Made by a program: the position numbers and the translations under genes. The notes below the pieces were generated by a model. That model worked only from the letters and a program-made list of their open reading frames with translations. It made no database searches and was not told the DNA's origin. DNA of 64,000 bases from Strix aluco (lineage: Eukaryota; Chordata; Aves; Strigiformes; Strigidae), in contig NC_133939.1 in the NCBI RefSeq assembly GCF_031877795.1, positions 11,137,198-11,201,197 on the forward strand, given 5' to 3'. Of the stretch, positions 40,980 through 53,290 are shown one piece after another (position 1 is the stretch's first letter; the number at the start of each line of letters is the position of its first letter).

Positions 40980-41790
40980 CCTCGCGCCACAACTCTATTT
41001 CTTAAGGCTGCGGCCAGGGCATCCCCAGCTTTGGGGCTAACCAGGGCGCTCTGCACCAGGAGGCAGCAGGTACCGCGGGGCTGCGGCGGCTGCCCGCTCC
41101 CCAGCAGCCTTTCACGCCCAAAGAGATGCGAGTGACCTCCCTCGTGTTTACTCGGGTGCAGGCGAGGAGTGCAGCAAGGCTGCTACCCCCACACAAACCC
41201 ACAGTAAATGACAAATGACACTTTCTCTTTGTGATCTTTGGGATTTTTGTTGACTTATTTGGAGGCTTTTGTTGGGTCCTAAGAAATGGCCTGTGGCTGA
41301 GGCCTATTCGACCGATTTCCACGCTCCATCTGTGGTATCCATCAGCAGGGCCTTTGCCCGTATTCAGGGCTCTGACACCTGCCTGGCAGGATGCGGGAGG
41401 CACAAAGGAGGCTGCTGCGGACGCGAGGGGGGTGGGGGGCCGGGGGGGCCGAGGAGGGCAACCAGGGTGAAGGGGATGCACAGCAGGGGTTAATCCAAGC
41501 TCCCCCCTCCCCAAACCTCAGCACCTGGAGGCGTCCCTCCGACTGCCTCTCCCTGCCAGAGGTAAGGGGGCTCAAACACAACCCTCCGTCATATTGTGGA
41601 TGAATTAACGAGGAAAGGGGGGGAGAGAAGGAGAAGCCTGCCCAGGATGTGGGCTGTCAGAGTCACCCCAGGCGCTCGCTAAATAAACCTCCTGCGCTGG
41701 CTTGCTGCGAGGGCTGGGAGCAGCAGTAAGTGCCCAGCAGCACATTCCTCCCCCGGTCCTTGTTTGTGTTGGGGTAGGCTTTCAGCAGCT
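40980..41790. other. GC- and CpG-rich tract inside intron 4
   Basis: I count roughly 35-40 CpG dinucleotides in about 800 bp, against very few in the flanking kilobases. GC content is also visibly raised. It contains a strong G-quadruplex motif on the plus strand (41427-41458). Open frames on both strands (41002-41514 minus, 41231-41470 plus) are composition artefacts. It could be an intragenic CpG island or internal promoter; no TATA box or initiator is convincing. Confidence 0.5.
41427..41458 (+). other. G-quadruplex-forming motif
   Basis: G6-T-G6-CC-G7-CCGAGGA-G3. It satisfies the G3+N1-7 rule four times with very short loops. The G-rich strand is opposite to the PAX3 transcript, so nascent RNA would be C-rich and the G-rich strand is the transcription template. 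Confidence 0.75.
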
Positions 41791-42999
41791 GGCGTTTTAG
41801 CAGTCGACGGACTAGAAACATGGCCTTTCTTTCCTCAAAATAAAGTCCACAGGAAAATAAAACAGCATCTTTATTTCCTACTAACAGCCCCCCTCTCACC
41901 TCCCCTTGAGCAGTCCCGTTTAGGGGCAGGCTTATATTTGCATACAGCATAGAACGAAGACTCTGGAGCCCACCGACTACCTCCCTCCCAGTGCATCAGC
42001 CCTTCGTTTTGCTGTATCTGCCTGGGGAAACATGACACCAGGCTCCCCTCTCCTCCTCCTCCCGAAACCTCACTGTCACAGCAAGGAGCCATTAGAAAGA
42101 AAATATACCCTGCCAGGTCTGTGCTAATCAAAACAGGACAAATAAACTCTGACACTCAACAACTCCCTGAGTGCCTGCAGCCCTGGGTGGAGACTACAGA
42201 TTAGTTATGAATATGGCAGGCAGCGGGGGACGAGCTCGGGGGGTCTGGAGTCACCCCTCAGCCACCTGTGAGCTGTTTAAGATGCCACAACTGAACGCCA
42301 TGTTTATCTAAGATAAAGCATGTTCCAAAGATTAGAAGAGCACCCCTAAATTTTAGGTTGTGGTTCTCCCACCGAAGCATTTCTGACAAGTTTACCAGGA
42401 CTTCGATTTCATCCAAGTCACTGTTCACTTTCTTTGCTTCACCATCAACAGGGAAAAGGGACAGAGGAGAGATTCGGACACCCTGAGTTTCACCCTGTTA
42501 GGTCACAGTCCAAAATTTGTTAGCAGTTGGACTCCTCTTCTTTGAGAACAAAAGGAAAAGCAAATTTCAAGAAACATAAAGAACAAAACAAGAAGCCACA
42601 AAAGATTTCTCAGTGGGGTTAAGATAGAACATGCTAATGCTGCTACATGCTCCCATTTCCCCGTTAAAAGTGAAAATTTAGGATCAGCAAATATACAAAA
42701 AAATTCTCAATCTTGCTAGAAAGCAACAGAATACCTAGTACAATGTGAAATACTCACAAGTAGTAAAATTGTTTTTAACCCTTTCTACCAGCATTTTGAC
42801 TATATCAAAAAACAAGAAACGAAACCAAAAAGCAAGCCTCTGTTCCAGACATGAATATCGCTCATCTAACAAGGATTAAGTCACACTTCAATTACTCCTT
42901 TGAAAACTGATGCTATTTGCAAAGGGCATACTTACAAAAACATTGTAAATGCCTTTTTTTTAAATTCCACAGGCACTTTTGTAAAGTCTGCAGTGAGAG

Positions 43000-43900
43000 A
43001 ATGAGAGAAATGGGAACAAAAATATGTTGCTTCTTAAATAAGCTGATTAATAAGAGTAATTAATCGGTTACTGGTATTGGAAAAGATCAACCCCATCTTC
43101 TGTGAGCTCTAAACTGGAAAGTCAGCACAGAAAGGGAACAACCACCACAACAGTGATAAAAGTGATCTTCTTGAGAGAAGCGGATAGTATTTTTATTTTG
43201 TTTGGGCTGATTCACAGAGAGAAATGTGCTTTGTACAGCGAAGTGAAAAGGAAAACAGTAGCTGCAGTAAAAGGAAATGGCCAACAGTGACTTTTATTTA
43301 CAATTACCAAGAGACAGGCTATTATTGACCATATGTGCCACAATCGCCCTCCTTATCATGGGTTGGCCATCATGTCCATTGGGAGCTGTTAATGAACTGG
43401 GTAATTGAGCTGCTGACATGTGTTACCAAAACAAAACAATAGGAAGAAGAGACAAATGAACATTTTATTTGCCAATCAGAGTAGGTTCCGCTTTTCAGAG
43501 AGCTGTGCCTAAGTAAGTGGCTGAATACATAAAACAGTGCATTGAAGGCAAGCAGATGCATGGACAATAATGGTTAACTGACAGCCTATGGCCCATCTGT
43601 GCTTAACATTTTGTTAAAGAAATTACTTGACTTGCTAAAGAGACAAATCATACAGCTGCCCCAAGTGCTGCATTATAAGAGATAAATCATTAGCTAAACT
43701 GTTTCATGCTTAAAATGACAATGCATATTAACAGTTATGCAGGGACATTTTGTCAGCACAGCTTGATGCAGTTATAACTTACAAAAAATGTGACAGCTCA
43801 TAGCTATTCAATGATTTCAACTTAGAAGAGAATGACAACACTGTGAAAACAATTTCACCGCACAAGTGATAGACAATTCACAGGCTCTTTTAAAAATTGT
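43000..43900. promoter_or_regulatory. Candidate conserved non-coding element in intron 4
   Basis: Repeat-free, CpG-poor stretch dense in developmental transcription factor motifs. A perfect inverted repeat, GATTAAT-AAGAGTA-ATTAATC (43045-43065), opens it. CATATG and CAATTA-type motifs and TAATTG follow. ACAATG directly overlaps ATGCATATTAA (43718-43731), which resembles an adjoining SOX and POU site. Composition and texture resemble vertebrate developmental enhancers. Conservation cannot be tested here. Confidence 0.4.
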
Positions 43901-46900
43901 ATTTAATTTTTTTTTTTTGAATGATGAAATAATATAGAAAGGAAAAAAAATGGTCAGTGTCTAACTGTTCTGCACCATTAATCTGCTAGCATGTACTTCA
44001 TTCAAAACCACAGAGCATCAAAAAGGAACACATTCCATTTTAAATATCAAAGACTGCATCGCCAGCACTAAGAATAAATGGCTAATTCTCAACTGTGCAT
44101 GAAAGGATAAAGAATTTCTAGAGTGAAAGGAAGGGAAGAGGAAACTGCAAATACAACTACAAAATCTCTTCTTATTCCCCCACCTCCTCTTCCAAAAAGA
44201 GATTTGTTTTGTTAATACAAGTAACATTAAAGTACTTAACAGCTTTGCATGTGGGCCCGATCCAGCTCCCAAGTTTCACTGCTGTAGATTTGCACTGGGA
44301 ATCATTATCATTAGTATTATTTTATATTGAAAACTAAAGCAACAGCAGTTACTACTCAAATCCTATTGTACAGGTAGTACACAAGACATGCGTGTGTATA
44401 GCCCAGGAAACCTGCTCAAGGGAGGGCAGAAAAACAGACCCCTCCCTCCCGACTTAGTCACAGAGACCAGGGCAAGCCAGACCCTTACCCAGATTTACCT
44501 GAAGAGTTGCACTACCTGAAAAATAACAAGAAACCCCCAAAACCCCAAATAATGTGGTTTGGTAAAACTCATGTAGCCTGTGGGAGCTTTCCGGATGGTT
44601 TCAGAGGTTGGTGCCCACATAAGGGTTAGCTTGGGTTTCATGACTAAATGAAAGTTAAATTACTACAGTTTTCCCCACGAAGACAAGACTGCCTTGCTGA
44701 CTTCATATGGTTTCTATTCACTGGCCTCAAACTCTTTCCACCAGTATAAGAGCAAAGCTGGATCCAGGCAAGCTTTGGCCCTTGCTCAATCTCTCCCATC
44801 GCTCCTAGTGGATCCAGGGAAGGAGTTCAGCAAGAGGGAGCCGGCACTGTGATAACCCCAGGCGCAACAAAGCGCTCCAGCATGAACCCGTACAATCACA
44901 CTGTCACTGGACTCTGAGTCACCCCGGACGGACTGTGAATACAGCCTATTGACTGGGAGAGGAGGGCTTTTTGAAAAGCATGAAGAGGAGTCACAAGCAC
45001 ATCTCATTGATTTTCACCGGGAGCTCACGAGTGCCCACATCTGGGGGCTTTTCCAACCCTTCCCAGGGAGCATCCATGGTAACACTATAAACACGAGTAC
45101 TGTATTTAAGCATTGCAACATCTTGTCTTCTCATTTAAAAAAACACCAGGAGATTTCAAGGCAAAACTTCCAGACAACTCAAAAGAAAAAAAAGCACAAC
45201 TTTGCCTCCTAAACTTAGAAAAAGGTGAGGGAAACTAAATACTCAAATCCAAATGAGGTTTGCTCTCAACAACCTTTAGGAAGTTGACATTTTAGGCAAT
45301 AAAGACAGGGAGACTTAAGAGGAAACTTAATAAGAAAGCTAAATCTCTCTTGCACAAATCCCAGAACATACTAAGAAAGGATTGGCGTCATGTCTTCAAG
45401 CTGGTATCAGCTGATGGAATAGACAATTAAGACTGAAAACATTGAGTGTCCTGGGAGATGGAATTTGTAAACTGAGAAATTAAATAAAACAAATGAAGGA
45501 GTCTCTGGATAAATAATGAGGCTGTATTAGTGAGTTGAAACACTGCAAATAATTGAGCTGTCAGCAATCTCTTACTGTGTAGGCTGTGTGGATTCTTCAG
45601 AAGAAAAAAAAAAAAAAATCTATAAATTTATTTGGCTCAATCTTTTGCAACTAGAGCATGTAAATGAAACTCCTGAAGTTATACAAGCTGATCAAACTTA
45701 CTGGGCGCACCAAAAGCTTACAAGTATTTTTCAAAAACAGCTCTGCATTGCTTTACTGGGTTTTCACCAACTTGTAGCATTGCTAAAACATTTTGAAGAA
45801 AAAAGAAACTGTACAGATGCCTAAGGTAAAAAATTTTGAGAATGCTTTAATACATTTCCTATCTCTCTCAACTAGTTCTAGCACCTGAATTAATACCATC
45901 CTTGATTCAAAACAGACAAACACTGAGAGAGCAAACTGTCGTAGATAGCTTCACCTCAATGTCAACATTACAGTCCTCAAAGTCTCTATGGGACATCAAG
46001 GCTATCATCTCTTCTTAAACCCCCAGCTGCAGCCAGACCACCCCTCAAGCCACTTTTACCTACTGTAGAGCTAAACTGAGTTATATCGTCAATTCTATTT
46101 ATCATTCTTAGGACTTGGAATGGCCAAAATATTTCTAGACTTTAAAAAAAAAAACCAAAACACCACAAACAAACAAAAAAAAAACCCCACCAAAACCAGA
46201 ATACTGGATTTTGTCATTGAATACTCCATTTCCTCTAGAAATCACTTAACTTTGCAGAAGATTGCTGGTTTTTTGTGAAAGGAAACTACAACGTTGACTT
46301 TTTTTTCATTTTCCAGACTTCAGTCCATAAAAAAATGTTATATTTTTCACCAGATATTTCTCTTGTGATTGATTTTCCAAGGTGCTACCTACTCCTGCTA
46401 AATGCTTCTTTTTCAGCCAAATCTGTAGTAACTCAAGGTCACTCCCATCACAGAATTGGGGTGCTGACCTCAAAATCCATCATCTTCTGTCATGGGATCC
46501 AGTCCTACTGGGTACTGAGCCCTCTGGTCCCACTGGTCAAAGACAGTCTCTGCCTTTATGGTTGTTCCAGTATTTGGGATGAAAGGACCCTATAATAGGA
46601 TAGCAGTAGGGTGCTCAGCAACTCTTTGTGTTACTTCCCACAGGGTTTTTTATTCCCAGCTCCTGCCTTGGGTGCCAGCACAGGAGGTGCGGGACTCCTT
46701 CGTGCACGAGACTCCCTAAAGCACACAATGCCGTTTCATTCATTTTAGTGCCTGTAATGCTGTTACAGTAATTAACTTGAGTCCATCCAAGAGCCAGTAA
46801 CCTACAGAGATTCTCCTTGTCTCTTGCCCTGTGGAGTTTGTGTGTCAACGAGCTCCTGGCATCATCCTTTAATTACCCTTCCCAGTGACTGTAACCTGAG

Positions 46901-48357
46901 AGCTCATGGTGCAACACCTACACATAAGCCAAACTTCTCTGGTTCGGTGAAACATGAGCAAACCAACCTTGCAAAAGCTATTAGAGCTCGTAGATGCCAC
47001 CTGACCATACCGTTGCCATATTAGAGATACTAAATGGACATGAGAAATTAAAGCAAGACATTTTGTACTTTTAAGCAGACATTGAAACAGCTGAAATTTG
47101 GGTGATAAAAAAAAAAAAAAAGAAGAGTTCCATGCGCACACACAGTGCTATAAAGAGATTACCACTGTGATTTGCTAATAATGAAGCAAGGTATACAGCT
47201 TGCTATGTCTTCAAAAGAAACATGGGGAGCTTAATTTCTAAAGAAAACTCACAATTCTTCAGTCCGATAAGAAAACCAGAACAAAGCCCAACATCAGCCA
47301 GCCTCAGAGCAGTCAACACAAGGCACTGACATGCCATGCTGGGCTGCAGCCAGCCCTGCAGCACCTTTACAGCACGGAAAAGGTGTCCAGCTGGGAGTCA
47401 CTCTTGATCCATTCTCTACACCACAGACATATGGAATTCCCGTACATTTGCTCTCATTTACTACTTGTTGACAGATGCTGATAAATGCTCTTGAAAACCT
47501 ACAAGAATGATGGTTGTTGGTGAATGCTTAATGGTAGAGATGTCAAGAATTATTCGACTAAACATACACACACTTACATCATCTGCTTTGAAACTTCTAC
47601 AGATATTAACAATAAATTTATAACTGTCTCTCTGAATTATTAGCAGCCACAAAAACTGAAAAAGTAACTCTGCACCAAATTTTGTCAGATAAGCGCACTG
47701 GCTTTTCTGAACTAGTTCTCCATCCACGTAAGACGGAAGCGGCAGGATGCCTGTTGGTATATCCTGTAGGCTTTGCTTGGACACTAACATTACAAAACAT
47801 ATTTTGACTCTTGATTCCCCCCTCCCCCCCAATATTATATATTTTGAAAGAATATTTGTTCAGGAATCAAAATTAAATAAAGTTTTCATCGATATCAAGC
47901 CTCTTTATATAACTCTGACATTAACAGAGATTTAAAACAATAAGAAATGAAATGTGTGTTGACGAGCATGCAGCCCATGGTGTGCATGGAGACAACTTAC
48001 ATCATACTTATATTATTATGCCAATATAAAATGTTAGCTTAACTACTGCCTTCACTATATTAATTTTAGCAGACTTCACCATGGTACTTTGCATTTTGGA
48101 GCTGTTTAAAAGGAACTATGATTTTACACACTTACTTTATTCTAAAATATAATTCCCACAGGCATTTAAAGACCTGTCTACACCAGTGTTACCCAACCTT
48201 TATTTAACCCATGGACAACAGCAGTCCCCAAGAGGACAGTCTGTGAAACAGTTGCTGGCTCCCAACTGCTCCCAGCACCGCCTGGGCTGTGGGGTCAGAG
48301 TCAGCCCCAGCTACTGCACAGCTTTTGGCACAGGGTTGTGATGAAGGTTTTCAGGGG

Positions 48358-48415
48358 TTTTTTTTCCCTCCCCCTCTTTTTTTTTTCCTTTGGGGTGGGG
48401 GGGGGGGGTGGAGGG
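48358..48415. repeat. Pyrimidine tract followed by G tract
   Basis: About 34 bases of pure pyrimidine (T and C runs, 48358-48391) run straight into G4-T-G12-T-GGAGGG (48392-48415). Such a sharp strand switch favours H-DNA or quadruplex structure and is prone to sequencing error. Confidence 0.8.
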
Positions 48416-48644
48416 AGTGGTGTTTGGTCTTTTTTTTTTATTATTATGAATAATTAGAGTTTTAATTGCTACTATGTCTGTTGTCCATTTCTCAGCTTTC
48501 TCTGCCACAGTGCACCATAGTGGAATATAAGAAGGTCCAGGGATTTTCCTCAAAAGTTTTAAGTAAGCCTTTAAATGAATAAAAATATTGAAGAGCCTGA
48601 GCAGAGGGATAAAATTTTAGACTGGGGTTTAAATATTTGTTCAG

Positions 48645-48720
48645 TTTCCAACAGTCTCATAGATTTGAGGCTGCTTTGGGCCATTTAGCTAATCTACCCT
48701 GTATTTATTAATAGCTGTGA
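48645..48720. mobile_element. Possible ancient CR1-type LINE 3' fragment
   Basis: The stretch TCATAGATTTGAGGC...GGGCCATTTAGCTAATCTACCCTGT resembles, with many changes, the 3' region of old CR1 elements of sauropsids (the 'catagatt...aaggccagaagggaccatt...atctagtc' type). It is short, degenerate and lacks the terminal short repeats. Recognised from memory only. Confidence 0.3.
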
Positions 48721-50661
48721 AGGAGCATAGATCCAATCCTATACGTCTGCTACACACCAAGCGTGTGGGAGAACTCCTGCATCCCACCTGCAATTACAGC
48801 CTCCTGGGTCCAACACCCAAGACACGCAACTCAAGGTGCCAGATCCCCAGTTCTCACTAACTTCTGATTATTTTCCATTCTCACGCCATCTCACTCTGCC
48901 TTGCTGTTTCCAAATTGAGCTTACTGCTCTTCATTCTTACAACATGCAAGCTGTTAAGGGATACCAAAATGTCTCAGAGCTCTGCAGTACTGCACTTACC
49001 AACACACCTGACAGAAAAAAATTCTACATGTTATTAAGCACTCTCAAACCTAATCTTTCCTACCATGAATCAGAGGAGTTGCATATTTTGCTGTCTCAGC
49101 TTCCAAAGACTTAGGAGCTCAGAATATGCTACACACACTATCCTACATGCAGATCCTTGCCACAGCCAAAATACACTAGTGGCACACCTTATGCACAGAG
49201 TACATGTGTAAGTGTATACACAGTAGGGCATAATCTGCAAATGGTGCATGCATGTGTAAAAATACAAATCACACCTTCTGTTACGCGTGACAGTAACAAT
49301 CATCTGGTATGAAAACAGAGAGACTAGAAGGCAGCTTTAATTTTATAGACACAGGTGTGCTGTAGGATCTTTGATACTCCAAGCACACAAACCAACCCAG
49401 TACCGTGATACATGCATGTTGCCTGTAGTGTCCCTACAACATAAGCACTTGGAGTTTCAGTGACTTAAAGTGACATGATTGCCTAAACAGAGAGTATTTA
49501 AGTCATATAAGGTACAAAACCACTCATACTGTCACTCATTTGCTCCTTGCCATCCCCACTGAAGAATCTAGCTCTTCATCCCAAGCAAATCTCATCGTTT
49601 CAGTGTTCTTTGGATCCAGACTCTAGACTCAAATGTAGCCCTCAGTCACCCACAGGTATCAGGACTTTCCACACACTGAAGTCACAAGGTAGATGGCCTT
49701 TAATTTAGTTCTTTTACCCAGATGGAAATCCAATGAAACAGTCTGTGCTTTTTTTGGAGCATAAAGACGAATTCATTGTTAGATGATCTCCCACACACTG
49801 AAAAATCAATGGTTTCATTAAAGCTGATGATTTTACCCTCCAGAAACAGGGAAATTCTTTAAGAAAACAGTGAAAGTGTCCCAAACAGACTTGCTATGTT
49901 TAGAACTAGAAAAAAAATTACCAAAACGCGAACATATTAATTTGGAAAAGTTGCTAAAATGCCTAGTTTCTTAGCTACAAGCTTTCATCTCTGTAAAATC
50001 AGCTATCTTAAATTGTTAGGCTGTAGGGTTAATTGATAGCATCTATTTAAAGGTTCTCTTTGTTTCCCAGAGGTCCTCAACATCACAGGGGGAAGAGGCG
50101 GGGGGGCATCTGGGAAAACCTTTACATCAACTATAAAAATTTTGACTCCTGCTTCATCTTGCCTTCCAGTGGAATGGCACCACTGAACTGAGTCCCTGGT
50201 TGTTCCACTCGTACATGACTAAGAGCACCACAGCCTGCGAAGACTCAGACATGTGATGCTGAGTGACCAGTAACACCACAAGTGAGAGTCTTAATAGCTC
50301 CACTGCAAAACATGTAATGAGCGAGCTTTCTTAGATGGAAATAAATGTAGTTCTCCTTGTTTCCAATTTCTCCTGAAAACACTGAAATCCTCGTAATACT
50401 GTACCATGCTCAAAAGCAAGAGGGTTTCTTGAAAGCAGACTCTTCACAGCTCCAGGATGCTTGGCATTTGCCTGCCACCATATGAAAACATAACAGGTCC
50501 TAAAATGGGAGCTTGGGTTTGGCTGCCTGTGAGCCATACCTCGGCTTGTAAATCCAGCCTGAAATAGAAATACCGCCATGAGGAGTACTGGATGAAGTGC
50601 AACCGCTAACACACAGCCTGCCTCCCCCTACCTAAGTAGACAAGCAGTACATATTTTGGTG

Positions 50662-50688
50662 GGCTTTTCTAGGAGGCTTAGAAAAGCC
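50662..50688. repeat. Inverted repeat (10-bp arms, 7-base loop)
   Basis: GGCTTTTCTA and TAGAAAAGCC flank GGAGGCT. Pairing can extend three more base pairs past a one-base bulge. It is too short for a microRNA precursor. Confidence 0.7.
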
Positions 50689-52285
50689 ACCCGCTAAATT
50701 TCAGCAAAAATTATGCACATATTTTATTTGACAGCAAATTTATAAATTTTTTTTTTTTTCCCCTCAATTCACACCCTATGAATTGTGAGATACAATTCTC
50801 TGCCTGCTTTGGGTCAATTCCTGCTGAGAGCCACATCAAAGTGTTAAATACAGATTAGGAAGTCAAAACTTGGCCTGCAACCCAGCCCCGGACAGAGCCC
50901 AACGATAGGGCCTGACAGATGCCCCAGATGCGTATGGGGAGCCTGCCAGAATGAACTCTGCACAATAGCAGAGAGACAGAAAAGAATAAAAGCCACATGC
51001 TCCCAGCCAGCCTCCTGTGTCTGCAAAGGAAAACAGAGATCAACTGAGAAACGAGCTCTTTGCAGCTTTTCTAAGTGGCTTCCTTTTTATTGTTAGGGAA
51101 GCAGGGTAAGGAGAGCCAGGGTCCCAGGTTTAACACTGCCCAAGGGGATCACAAACCACAGAAACAAGTGCAAGAGAGGTACCCTGTGAGGACCCTATCT
51201 GTAGACTTTTTGCCTTCATCTGCTGCTGTTGGCCAAATAATCAGTGTTTCTCTGTCCCTGGTAGCACATAATTTTGCACCTTTGGCCTCACAGCAGAAGC
51301 ATTTGTTATCACAACGGACATCAAATTAGACAGGAATAAACAGAGGGGCTTCATTGCTGTGACAGCTTACCAACATCCTGCTGTGGTTTGGGTATCAGTG
51401 GGCTGAGACCACTGCTCATCATAGAGTTCAAGAGCCTCCCTCCCTGCTTTAAAGTCTGAACATGTCTGTGCACCGTCATGTGCTTAGATCATCAGATCCT
51501 TTTCACAGGCACATCTCAAGATCTGTGTTGGTACAGCTCCCAGCACAGTGGCAGTCTGTGAGCAGGGCTCCTGTTTACCATAGCAATGCAAATAACAAGT
51601 GGCTGAGCAACAGATTGCCTGGAAACATTACCTTATTCAGACACTCCAACTAGACTTTCCACATCATGGTCTAAGGGCAGTTACAAAATAATACCTTACA
51701 AACAAACTTTGACCCAGGCTGTCCTCCGGACAACATTCACTTAGTTCTAACATATATCATGGTATATAAATGGATTAACCAGTATGTGCAGTGGATATCT
51801 TCACAGTGAATGCTCAGGTGACAATCTTCAAAGAAGAGCCTGCTGTCATTAAAATTAATAACAGCCATGTTGTTCTGCTAAGGTACCAGAATTTATATTG
51901 CTAAAATCCTTGCACTGTTTTGGAAGTCTCCTTCAAACATCGGAATTGTTTTGCAAAACACAAACCTCCTTTTTTTTGTTTTTTGTTTGTTTGTTTTTTT
52001 TTTTTCAATTTGACTGCTCATGAAAAAAGTTTCCAAAAGTGGTTCAATCAAAACAGAATCTCATTCAAGCTTCCATGGTCATCTTTGTCTTGCTTTTTCA
52101 ATCCCACGTCGCTCTGAATCTTTCCTGTATTGTTCTATACAAGGATGGAGAACCAGTATAAGTGCCATTGAGATTTTTTGATCAGGATCTAACCCAAGAA
52201 AAATAATTAAAATCAGAGTCTGTGTGAGAAAGAGTCCAGACCATCTTCTGACCAACTCGCAGCAAGTGGGACGTCATTGCCTGTC

Positions 52286-52317
52286 TCAGAACAGTCACAC
52301 ATCAGAACAGTCACACA
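52286..52317. repeat. Perfect 16-bp tandem duplication
   Basis: TCAGAACAGTCACACA occurs twice back to back without a mismatch, which suggests a recent replication slip. Confidence 0.85.
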
Positions 52318-52929
52318 TTTAACTAGAACGACAAAAACAAGTATCCTTCCCTCCAGGAACATTACTGCATTGGAGACTTGAATTTTCATTACAACCTGGG
52401 ACCGTCAAGGTTCAGTAGAAGGTTTGTGATCTTTCTAAGCAAGCCTGGACTTTGTTTTGAATAAAAAAATGGGCCTATTTATGGTTTTGCATCAAAGTCA
52501 TGTGAAATGTGTGGTTTTGCATGGATTCAATTAGAGACAAGCCTGAGGCACAAAAAGTTCAGATCCTGATCTGGATCCAGACCCACCCAAAACTGAGGGA
52601 CATTTAGACTAAGGCACTTGGTTCTTGTCCATCTCCCATTCCAGCATGAAAACCAGGTGGGACTCACTTTCAACAATCCCCCACTCCTCCCCAGAGTTTT
52701 GCAGCTTTTCCAACTTGACATGTCAGCAGCAGCAGGAGGGCTCCTATGACTTCTATTGGGATCTCAACCCATAAGACACTGTTTGAGTCCCTGCAAACCA
52801 AAATCATGGCATCTTCCCAGCTCTCACAATTAAGCTTTATGCCATAAGGAAAAAAGACGACCCAAATTAACAGCCATATTGACAGTTTTATAGACCCCTG
52901 AGGGCTCTGCCTACATCCAAAGAAGACAG

Positions 52930-53290
52930 TGGGGCTTTTTTAAATTAAAGTGAATTAGCAATCAAGTTCCTGAGAAGGATTCATTTAATAAATTAAAGGG
53001 CAGAATTCAAAACAATTTCAAAAGTAATTTTTTGGCCATAAATCATTCTCTGTACAGTGGAAAAATGGAACATTGTCATTCTGATGCTTGTCTTAATTGG
53101 CATTCAGTTGTTTTCCTCTTTTAAAATAATTGTTTATTACATTAGTGGACATCATCTTGCAGTAAACTAATCTTGCCATCAGCTTCCTTAGAAGCAAGAT
53201 AAGCTCCTAATTCTTCTCTGATAAATCCAAGGGCTTCTTTGGTTAATTTTTGCAACAAGAATTAAGGAGAAAGAATTAGAAGTAAATTTG
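52930..53290. promoter_or_regulatory. Candidate conserved non-coding element in intron 4
   Basis: AT-rich, repeat-poor stretch with CATTGTCAT (SOX-like, 53071-53079), TTAATTGG, AATAATTG and several TTAAT cores. It resembles enhancer sequence more than neutral intron. This is a judgement from texture only. Confidence 0.3.

Noticed and set aside
41002..41514. 170-residue open frame on the minus strand
   Set aside because: Lies in the CpG-rich tract, and frames are open on both strands at once. Low-complexity Pro/Arg-rich translation with no known family.
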